Source: Mesostigma viride
Taxonomy: Eukaryota > Streptophyta > Mesostigmatophyceae > Mesostigmatales > Mesostigmataceae
Direction of reading: 5' to 3'
DNA length: 64,000 nucleotides
NCBI GenBank assembly: GCA_009746045.1
Contig: RPFO01000080.1
Coordinates: forward strand, 2,310,315-2,374,314
This document shows, one piece after another, positions 1-11,145 of this stretch; position 1 is the stretch's first letter; every line of letters begins with the position of its first letter. A program made the translations under genes and the position numbers. The notes under the pieces are model-generated. The model was not told where the DNA came from, ran no database searches, and saw only the letters and a program-made list of their open reading frames with translations.

Positions 1-71
1 CTAGTACAATAGCATTGGCGACATTACATTTATCGCCGCATGAATGCTTCTCCATGCACTGCCGGTGACAG

Positions 72-263
72 GTGTCAGGCCTCAACATAAAAACGGACAC
101 CCCCGTCGGCCATGGCAATCTCATCTGTTTCTCGCTCTACTGCGGCGAGGACGTAAGCGAGGGCCCCAGCAGGCGGCGCGTGTGGGTGGACGTCACGGGA
201 GAAGAGAAGGGAGGCATTTTGGCTGCGTTCAAGGAGTTCTTTGAGGATGGCAGTATTAAAAAG
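72..263 (+). CDS. POP: POP exon 1 in window (start of 3'-5' exonuclease domain)
   Basis: 64 codons, phase 0 on both sides. It has the family pattern [12 protein letters not shown] followed by VWVDV and FFEDGSIKK. The acceptor CAG ends at 71: the frame upstream is closed by TGA at 66-68, so 72 is the natural start. The donor is AAG/GTAATA. Two decayed copies of this donor region follow at 336-365 and 430-462. Confidence 0.85.
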
Positions 264-3200
264 GTAATAACTCTATCTAATTAATTAATGACGAGTTTAG
301 TGATAGGGAGGTATTCTGGACGTGCTCAGGGCATGGTTCGAGGATGACAGTATTGAAAAACTGATGATTTTATCTGATCAAGCGGATGGGTAGGTGTTAG
401 CTTTGGGTCATGGGTGCATTCAGGAGATGCTTCGAGGGCGACAGATATTTAATGGTAGTAAAGTGTATCTAATTTAAAAGCTGATGGGTGTTATTCTCCA
501 GTCCCTGTCATGTCTATCGTCCCTACCTTGACTTTTGTGAACCGAGCACAGGAACTCCTTCACTCTCAACCACCCACCCGCCCGCCCACACAACTGCAAG
601 CCAGCCAGCCAGCCAGCCAGGCCCCAACCACTGCCGCACCCACGCACGCACCCCGGTGTCCCTTGCTCGCGATGCAATCCATGTTCCTTTGCTGACACGC
701 TTTTGTCCTTGGTCAGTGCAGTGCAGCTGGTCACGATTTTATATGGTGCAGCTTGACTCTTAGTTTTGATGATGATCGTAGTTACAGTTGATATTGGCGG
801 CAATTTGAAAGTTCGTGACACTTTTCTTCTGCATGTGTGGCACATCAACAGCTTTGACCTGTGTCAATCGCATCTCGCGGTGTGCCCTCCGCAGGTGTGG
901 CACAACTACAGCTTTGACCGGCACATTTTCGAGAACGTGGGCTTTGAGCCGCGCGGCTTCCTGGGCGACACAATGCACATGGCGCGCCTGCTGAACTCCT
1001 CACGCAAGCCGCCCAACGGCTACTCGCTGGAGTCCCTGTCAGGTGCGTCCGCCCTGGGCCACGCATAGCCTTCTCCCTCCCTTCCTTCCTTCCTTCCTTC
1101 CTTCCTCCCTCCCTCCCTCCCTCCCTCCCTTCCTTTGTTCCTCCCTCCCTCCCTCCCTCCCTCCCTCCCTCCCTCCCTCCCTCCCTCCCTCCCTCCCTCC
1201 CTCCCTCCCTCCCTCCCTCCCTCCCTCCCTCCCTCCCTCCTCCTCCCTCCCTCCCTCCTCCCTCCCTCCCTCCCTCCCTCCCTCCCTCCCTCCCTCCCTC
1301 CCTCCCTCCCTCCCTCCTCCCTCCCTCCCTCCCTCCCTCCTCCCTCCCTCCCTCCCTCCCTCCCTCCCTCCTCCCTCCCTCCCTCCCTCCCTCCCTCCTC
1401 CCTCCCTCCCTCCCTCCCTCCCTCCTCCCTCCCTCCTCCCTCCCTCCCTCCTCCCTCCCTCCTCCCTCCCTCCCTCCTCCCTCCCTCCCTCCCTCCCTCC
1501 CTCCCTCCCTCCCTCCCTCCCTCCCTCCCTCCTCCCTCCTCCCTCCCTCCCTCCCTCCTCCCTCCCTCCCTCCCTCCCTCCCTCCCTCCCTCCCTCCCTC
1601 CCTCCCTCCCTCCCTCCCTCCCTCCCTCCCTCCCTTCCTTTTCCCTTTCTTCCTGCCCCCTTTCTGCCTTCTCCCTTCTTTCCCTCTCCCTTCCTTCTCT
1701 CTTTCTCCCTTCTCCCTTCTTTCCTTCTCCCTCCCTTCCTTCCCCCTTCTTCCTCCTCCCTTTCTCCCTTCTCCCTTTCTCCCTTCTCCCTTTATTCCTT
1801 CTCTCCTTCCTTCTCCCTTCTCCTTATCTCCCTTCCCCCTTTCTCCCGTCTCCCTTCTCCCTTCTCCCTTTCTCCCTTCTCTCTCCCTTCCTTTTCCCTT
1901 TCTTCCTTCTCCCTTTCACCCCTCTCCCTGTTTTCCTTCCCCCTTCCTTCTCCCTTCCTTCTCCCTTCCGTACTTGTCCCTTTCTTCCTTCTCCCCTTCC
2001 TTCTCCCTTTCTTCCTGTCCCCTTCCTTCCTTCTCCCTCTTTCTCCTAGGATGCAGATGAGCTGCGATACCGATGCGTACGCCATAGTCACCATGCGTGG
2101 TGCTGTAGTACATTTTCTTTGCAGATTGCTTCTCCTTGTCTTGGTGTTGTGTGGGTGTCGTATGCCTTCTGGTGGGCGCGTTTGGAGCGATGGGTCGGTG
2201 TTTGTTCCATGGGTTGGGCTAGACTGCTGACATGAGTTGGGGCCCTTATCATATTTACAGTACAGATAGTGTATGATTTAATAACAATATAGTAGTACTA
2301 ATAGTAGTAGAAGTATATATAATTATGGTTGTGGGCGTAGTTTGTGACATGCCTTGGCTTGCTGGCATTCCGCTGGGCACAGTCCCCGGACACAAGCTAC
2401 TCGAATAGGCTATGACCAAGTAGTATTCTGACCAGTCGTGCCTCTGCTAGAAGTCCATTGTCAAGCTGCTTGGGTATTATCAAGTAGTTCCCTTACAAAC
2501 AGTAATCCAACAGACGACTTACCAGTAGTTGTGATGCCCTCTGTTAGTATCCACAGCACTGAGGCCTCTGCTGGAAGGCCACGGAGCACGATCCAGTGCT
2601 TTCAAACCTCGCCCCGTTCTCAATGTGGTGCACCATGGGTCATACGGGCTGACATCACTCTGTGTGAGATGCAACGGCAAAAGGTGGTCTACTTGCCGTT
2701 CTTCTTTGTCCAAGCGGGCCTTGTGGTTGAATGCCCCGGCTTTGCACCATTGCCCCATGGTTGACCGCTCGGGCTTCAGAGCATTTACTTGATTGGCTGC
2801 ATCATGGTTGCTGCTACGACCGGCTAAGGCTGCCCCTAAGACTGCCCCCACGAGGGGGGGCCCTCACGAAGCCTAGCTTTGCAAACCTCTCTAAACATGC
2901 CCTCTTCCTCCGCATACTCGCCACCTGCCCTTTTCTTCCCCCATGCTGCGTGGAACCCCGCAGCGGATGCATCGATCATGCTGGCGGACCACCTGCGTGA
3001 GATGGGCGGCGACAAGAAGCGGAGCATGAAGGAGCGGTTCGGGCAGCGCAAGATGAAGAAGGATGGGACGCCAGGTGGGGGCAAGACAGTAGCAATCTTC
3101 TTTTGTTATCTTTGTACTGTATTTATCAATTATCTTTGTTATCTTTGTACTGTATTTAGCAATCATCTTTGTTATCTTTGTACTGTATTTAGCAATCATC

Positions 3201-6200
3201 TTTGTTATTTTTGTACTGTATTTAGCAATCATCTTTGTTATCTTTGTACTGTATTTAGCAATTGTCTTTGTTATCTTTGTAGTCTATTCGTGACATGTTT
3301 GCAGCAGCGCTCGTCGCAGGATGAAGAAGGACAGCACGACCGGTAGAAAATGACAGCTCTAGTGAAATTATTCACAACAATCGTAGAAACGCACTGATCA
3401 CTTTTTCTGGTTTCTGAATGTTGGTTGAATGGGCATGACATTCAGAGACGTGATGGCTGTAGTAAACCAAGGCTGGCAGCTAGTATTTCCAGAAGTTTAT
3501 GTGAACAAGCGACGGGAAAGCCTTTTATATATAGCATTTTGTATTCATCGTATGTTTTCTTTATCAAAACGAAGGACAAATAAAAATGGTCCAAACTGCA
3601 GGTCAAAACTATCATCTGAAATATCGGAGCACGGTATCTTCAAGAGAACCTGCAAGCGTTAGCATTTAGTGGCCTGCTGGCCTATTGGCCGATACTCTTG
3701 CAAGACACAAATATCTTCTGGCTTCTTCTTCGTCTCTTTCTTTAGGTCGACAGGCAGCCAGCCCCCCTCGCATAGCTGTCCTTCAGGTTGAAAGCGCTCC
3801 ATCCATGATTATACATTGCTACCCTTCTGTGACCATCAGCCCCAATGGAAGCCAACAGGGAAAAGACTGCATGCAGTTAATTTGTTGCGACGATTAATTA
3901 TTATTATGAGCAGGCTCGCCCGTCTTAACTCCTGTCTTTGTCGCTCCTTAACTCCTGTCTTTGGTTGCTCCCCTCTGTGTCAATACTTTCTCCTATTTTA
4001 GGTGTCTCATGTCTCAAGCGTGTCGGTCCCTATCCCCGACGCTACTTCCTCCTATTTGTGGTCTTATCATCCTATCTGTGCCGCTACTACCCCTATGTTT
4101 GTCTCATGTCTCAGGCGTGTCGGTCACCATCCCTGACATGCTGGTGCTCCAGCAAGGGGAGGACACGCGGGCTGAGTGGATCGACTATTCCACGCTGGAT
4201 GCCAAGGTACTATGAACGCATTAGCAGTACAGCCATATCCAATAGTACTGTACTAAGGATCGACTATTCCACGCTGGATGCCAAGGTAGCACAGGATGAT
4301 CTATTGCCATCACCAACAGATGTGTTGGTGGTGGGTGATAACGTGAATGGTGCTGTAGGCAAGTGCAACTAGAATACGTGCAACTAGCATGTTCTTTTCC
4401 TGAAAATGCTATACAGATTGAATTGTTTCGCCGAGAAGTTACTGCTGTGAACATTCTCTTGGAGGTACATTGCAACCTGCCCTGCATTCTGGTGTACCTG
4501 GCCCGGCTTCCGCGTCCCTGCTTGCTTGTTTCACCGTTTTAATTATAATATTGAAAGGCTTTTTGTGCCTTTATTATCACAAATGCCGCTCTTATCCTAT
4601 GGGATGCCACACATGCTGCTGTGCTTCTGGCACCTTCGGCATTCCACCCGCCGTCCGACTATGTCCTTTTCTCGAGTTCTTTGTGCTGGAAATGGATGCC
4701 AAACGGTTTCGTGTGCCAGTGCACCTGGTACCTGTACCGGTCGCTGGAGTCGAGGCTGAAGGAGGTGACAGGTGTCAGCTGCTACGGCTACCCACACGTG
4801 AAGACGATGATGGACTACTACGAGGAGGCAAGTGCAGCATATAAGTAGGGTGTGGTATACCCCAAGGTTTGGATTGTCTGGATTCTGTAGTTTGACGTGA
4901 AGGGTGACGACGGACCATTACGAGGAGGTAAGTTTGTTAAGGCTGTGTCATGTCTGCACCGTTCTATACTCTGTGATACTCTTTACTGATCAATCCAGGA
5001 TTAATCAGTAAAGTGTTTTGACATGCCTTGCTGTGTACGCAGCACTTGCTATGTATGTGGATTTCATTGTTGTAATGCTGATTATGTGAGTCATGAGTGC
5101 AGCATGTTACATGAGTACGTCATGAATCATGTTACGGCTGCCATGCACTTTGTTGTTCAGTGCAAGCCTCCATGGGGAGCAACATTATCGCAAGCCAACC
5201 CCCTTTCAGGGTCCCAAAACCACCTGGCAGGGTGCCAAAATAATAATATTTACCCCCTGAAAAGGCTTTCCCACTATCTGAGGGAGACCCAGCCAAACCC
5301 CCGGCTCAGGCCCTGAGAAACCACACCCCGCCCTGGTTATTAGCCAGGGGGTGGGGATATTTTCTCACCAGCAGTAAATAGGGGTTGCCTTGCGAAGCCG
5401 TAGAGTTCACCAAATTACATGTGACTTGATACCTTATCTGCCATATGTTTAGTGAATCACTAAGTTGTATGTCTAGTGAATCAGTTAATTGTATGCTTAG
5501 TGAATCCATGCTTTGGTATCAGGGCTGGCTTCGTGCCAGTGCTTGGAGCCCTCCCTTTCCTTTTCTGCTATTGAAGTTCACGTTTTCACTGCATTTGCCT
5601 CTTTCCTTGGCCCTGTGGTTTATTTGCACCCAGTTCTGGCGCCCGTTCGGCGAGATCCTCGTGGATATGGAACAGGCTGGGTTCCACGTGGACAGGGACC
5701 ACCTGAGGGAGATCGAGCAGGTGGGTGGGCCAAAGATTGCGAAAAATGACCCATCCAACCTTTTTTGCATCACGCCTGGCGTTGCTGTGGCCTGGAGTTG
5801 GCACGCTTGAGATAACCACTTTAAACACTGGTATTAAAGCGCTCTTCTTAGATGACAGGTAAGTTATGGAAGCGCCATATCCCTAGCAACATTATCGTTA
5901 TAGTAGAACTGCCCTACTGTCACCTGATCGATCCCATCGAACGTCATCTCACCCTTCTACTGCAGTAGCCCGCTCCTCTTCCATCATGTTTTGGTGGTGG
6001 CAGAAAGCGAAAGCGGAAGGCGAGCAGTTGAGCGCGCTCGTGCGGGACTGGGCGGCCAGCCGTTGCCCGGACGCCAGGTTTATGAACGTGAACAGTGAGC
6101 AGCAGATCCGACAGCTCCTCTTTGGCGGCTTCCCCAACAAGAACAACAGCAAGTCGAAGTCGGACAAGGACAAGCTGTACCTGCCGTTTGAGAGGGTGTT

Positions 6201-9200
6201 CAAGGTAAATAAGTTAACTTTAGCCCTGTGTTGTGCCATGAACGTTATTGGGAGGGTGTTCAAGGTCTTTGTTTTTAGCTTGATTTGGGGGGTCTTATAT
6301 ATTGAATTACTACTGTCTTGTTACATTTTGTTCTATATCAATTGACTGTGGTTAAAGAGCGTGATTGGAAGGGTGTCCAGGTTGGTCTTAAGCTAAAGGT
6401 TGTTCAATGTGAGCAAGTGTAGCTGGATAAAGGGGCCATTTCCTAGAGCTGTGGTTAAAGAGCGTGGTTGGGAGTGTGTCCAGCGTTATCACGTGCAGCC
6501 AAGTAATGCAGGCCCATCTGTCTGACTGTACCTAAACCGCATTATCTTAGATGGTTGTTTTAGTGCTTTGAGTGCTCAAAGGCGGCTAGCGTCAGTTGCG
6601 TAGGCATGCCCACTGTGTGTGACAACAGAGGGTCTAGCTTCGGTCCACTTGCTGTTTTCTGCCAATCAGAGTTCTTGCTCTTTCTGGATCGGAATCCATT
6701 TCGATAACGGCAACCGGGCACTTGTCACCACTAGCTCTTTTGCCTCATCTGCATCTGAACCGGCCCACCCACGTTTCGCTCTCTTCCGTCTTTGCCTGTG
6801 CAGGATTGCCCCATCTGCGTTTGCATCTTCTCCTATACCAGAATATAGTATATACTATAAACTTTTGTATTTCACATTATAGAAGTAGTTTTTTTAGTAG
6901 GTTTTCTTGGGGGGAGGGAGGCATTTGTGCGTTTGCCCTGTCCTTCCTTGGCAATCTCCCTCCTTGATTTGAACCCCTTCTTGCTTGTTGAACCCCCTTC
7001 ATCCTCCTCGGGTCAGATCCCTAACACGGACGGGTTTGTCGAGCCCGGACGCGAGGGCAAGGCCCCCCGCAAGTTCCGCAACATCACCCTCCACAACATA
7101 CTTGCGCCCCTGTGGGACGAGAACGCGCCGAGTGGGGCCACAGCAAATGCGAGCGGCGTCCATGGGGTCGTGTCGGACAACTCGCCATCCTCCAACGGGG
7201 CATCCACCACTGGGGCCTCTGGCGCTGGCACCAGTCTAGGGGGGGGCGTCGCTGGAAGTGATGGTGCCAGGGGGGGGGAAAGTAACGGGACAGTGGCCGG
7301 GGCAGTGGGGGTGGAAGCCGCGGGTGTGTTTGGGTCGGCGCTAGCCACCCCGTTGATGGCGGGAATAGGGGACTTGGACGATTTCGACGATGGGGCGGTA
7401 TTCAGGGCGGACAGTGAAGGGGATGATGAGGCCGAGAGTGATGCTGGCACCGCCTCCAAGAAACGAGGGGGAGCGAAGGCCGCGAAAGACAAGTCGGAGA
7501 AGGATGAGGACACCGTGGAGGCCAAGGCAGGGGGGGATAAAGACGGGGACCGGAGGGTCGGGATTGGCCCTGGGAAGCTCCCTGCCGATGAGCTGCCATC
7601 GACCACTGCAGGGTGGCCAGGATGCTCGGGTGTGGTGTTGCGTGCGCTGGCGGGGAACGTGGATGCGGGGGACGTTCGGAAGCTGGGCCCCGCGTATCAG
7701 GCGTTTGGGGGCGGGGACGCGGGGGTGGCTGCGTGCCGTGCGCTGGCAGCGTTGTGGCGGATGAACAGCATTGACGCGCTGCTCAGCAACTTCATCCTGC
7801 CGCTGCAGGTAGGGGCGGCTTTGTGACGCATACGGCGTGCGCTGGTTTTGGTGGTCTAGTATTGACGCGCTGCTCAGCAACTGCATCCTGCCGTTGCGGG
7901 TAAGTGACAGAATGAGATAAGTTACGCATGTTAGCGTAAAATAAAAGTAAGTATCAGATTTGTGAGATAAACAGATTTGTGAAGGATTCCCTGTGAGATA
8001 AAGCACGTGCCCTGGCATGAAACCGAAAGTCGCCATTTTATTTTCTGAATGCCAGTTAGCTATGTGTTGCATTGTCAAAATATGTAACTACCACGTCAGC
8101 TTGGTACGCGCCGTTTCAGCCGTGAGCTTGCGAAGCGGATGCGTGTAGCATAAGTCTGATGGTATGTGTAAGAGCGCTCACTGGTCTACGGATAACCAGT
8201 CCGCGATGGGCTGGTCTGCAGTTGGCTGGTCGGATTGCCTTCCCCCTTCTTCCCCTCGGCACGCTTGCTCGCCTCCCATCCACCTCCCCGCCTGTTGGAA
8301 TGTTCATGTTCTCGCCACTCACCTGGCGCTGATCATTGTTGTGGATACACCGGCCACCCTACCCACCTGCCACTGATCGCCGTGAAATAATTCTGGCGCG
8401 CCTGCCATCGATCACCGTGAAATGATTCTGGCGGACTTACCAGGGATCTGCGATCTCAGGGTTGCAAGGCCGCATCCACTGCTCGCTAAATTTGAACACA
8501 GAGACCGGGCGACTCTCCGCGAGACGGCCAAACCTGCAGGTATGCCCCAAATCAGTTATAATCAACTCTCAGTTCAGTAATTAACTCTCTCTTTCCCTAC
8601 AGGAGGGGCGAATGTGTAGGTGCATAGTTGGTCAGTCATCCTCCTTCTCTTCACATGCCGGGCAAATCACCCCTTGTCTTCGCATGCCGGGTGTATTTGC
8701 CCCGCCACCTCGTTGGAGCCTTCCGTTCCTTTTGGGGTTGCAGCATCCGGGGGATAGTGAACATCAGATTGCATCATATCAAGGAGCTCATTAGGGAATG
8801 TACTGCCGCATGTATTGCCCCCTTCTCCCTTTAACCAACTAGCTGGGGGTCAGTACAGGTCAGCAGTATTTCGTCCAGCTCCATAGAATCGTCTTGATGG
8901 ACCGCTCCATGTTCGCGATGGTGTAGTGGTTACTGCGTCGACCTATCACAAAATGTGGCCCCAGTGCGGAATCATATCAAGATTACATAAATTTTTGCTC
9001 TCGTGCGCTGCCCGGGTTGTTTTGCATACTGCCACTCGTCTTCGTTTGCCTAGAACAAGCGTTTGTCAAATGGAACTAGCCGAGGCCTGGTATGCCTATG
9101 ACGATGCGGGTTATATTCTTGCTTTGATGCAGAACCAACCTGCACTTATAACATGGAGCCTAAGGTATGGATGCTATTCGTGGTTCTCTGAACATAGTTT

Positions 9201-11078
9201 CTTTATAGTGAGATGGAAGGGTAGCCGCTATAGCCAGGTTATTGGGTTCACGTGACTTACCTTTTGAGGCCGGTGCGGCCTGATCCGGATCAGTCGTGGC
9301 CAAAACTTTGGCCAGTTTTTCTTGGCCAGGTGGCAGGAGCTACGTTGAGATATAAACCTGCCACTGTCTAGGTTCCTTGGCTCATGGCGTAGTGATGAAC
9401 TAGATCTAGATTCTTTCTCTCACGCAATATGCGACCTAATAGCCCCGGCAGCCTTACGTAAGCTGCCGGCAATTAGAACGCCACATTGCGTCATTTGTTC
9501 AGACGCAACATTTGCGTGGCGAAAAAATGCCGTCCGGGCCAAGGCCGCATGACACGCAAAAAAGGACAAAAACAAACCCAACTAGCTAAGGTCGGCCTCT
9601 TTGCTTTTGCTAGCCTTTGCCAAGCAATAAGTGTTCCCATGAGCATCGGCGGCCGGGATGTGGCCTGCCTTTTGTATGTGCTCCACTCATTGTTTTAATA
9701 AAGAGTCTGGTTACCCTGGAGTTCCACGGTTAATAGAATACTTATTACTAGTTCTAAGAACATGGAAACAAAGGTTTCGCTGCTATTCACAGTCAACATG
9801 GGTTCTTGGTTGGTCTCCCGTCTTTACAGCACCAGCCTGCGCTTGAAACATGAACTGAAACATGTTTTGCGATTCGTTACTGCCCTCTCGACACGGGTCA
9901 TAATCGGGGCCCCCCTTGTTTCCCGTGTGTCTTGTGTCGTCCTCGCAGAACCAACCCGCGCTGGAAAAGGACTTGTACAAAATCCGGCGCGCGTTCAGCG
10001 CCGAGGAAGGGAAGATGCTGATCGTCGCCGACTACGGCCAGGCAAGTGGTCTCCAGTGGTGGAAGTGGGTGGCTCTATGGCCCTACGTGATTTATTATAT
10101 ACACTACTATTAGTAGTATCTACCTTCTGTATACACTATTATTAGTAGTATCTACCTTCTGTATACACTTCTACTAGTAGTATCTACCTTATGTATACAC
10201 TTCTACTAGTAGTATCTACCTTATGTATACACTACTACTAGTAGTATCTACCTTATGTATACACTACTACTAGTAGTATCTACCTTATGTATACTATCCG
10301 ACCGCGTCAGGCCAGCACTAGGCTAGTTCTCGAACGGCGCACTTCAATCGCACCAGCGTCTTTCCTCTCAGGCAACTACCATAGTCCTTCCATGGCGTTG
10401 GATCGCCATGCGTCCAGGCATAGTTGTCTCACTTAATTGATACATATTGTCTACCTTTGTATCAATAGTCGCCAATGATGGCCTTTGGCCTTTGCGTCAG
10501 TGACATGTCAGGCCAATCGCATCATTAGGTCTTGATTGTCGCTGACTATAGCCCCCCCTTCACGTTTAAGAATGGGGTCCGACCAATCCAGGGCTCAAGA
10601 TCTTAAAGAATCTTACTGCTGTGGTTCGATTCTACTACACTCCTCTACTATTAGAGGTCAATCCAGGGTGTCAAGATCTTATACCTGGGAATCTTAAACG
10701 TCAAAGGGGGGGTGTACAGGCAGGCATGTGGTTATTGTCTTCTTGTATGCGAGCACGCCTACATCCCTACCAGCAGATCATCGCTGACTAGGCAAGCGCT
10801 TATTATTGGCGTATAGTGCACACATACCTGCATTCCCTCCAGCGAATTGCCGTCGGCTACGGGCAGGCAAGTGCTCAGCTACTTATGCGTGCATACCAGT
10901 GATTGTGGTGGGTGGCCCTGTGGCCCTATACCTTGTATTTTGTGTCATTCGATGAGGATCCTCGTCGCGGCTGTAGTCAGGCAGGTCTGCTGCTGCTAGG
11001 ACAGGGTGGCCTCATAATCAAGTATTATACTGCTATACGATTAGATGTTGATCGTCGCCGACTATGGGCAGTACATTC

Positions 11079-11145
<67 letters not shown>

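Noticed and set aside
1043-2230. A 395-codon open frame of Leu-Pro-Pro-Ser repeats
   Set aside because: It is the translation of the (CCCT)n tract inside a POP intron; several frames are open equally.
8905-8980. tRNA-like 5' half (TGGTGTAGTGGTTA matches an A box)
   Set aside because: No B box, no T arm and no acceptor pairing downstream; at best a decayed fragment.
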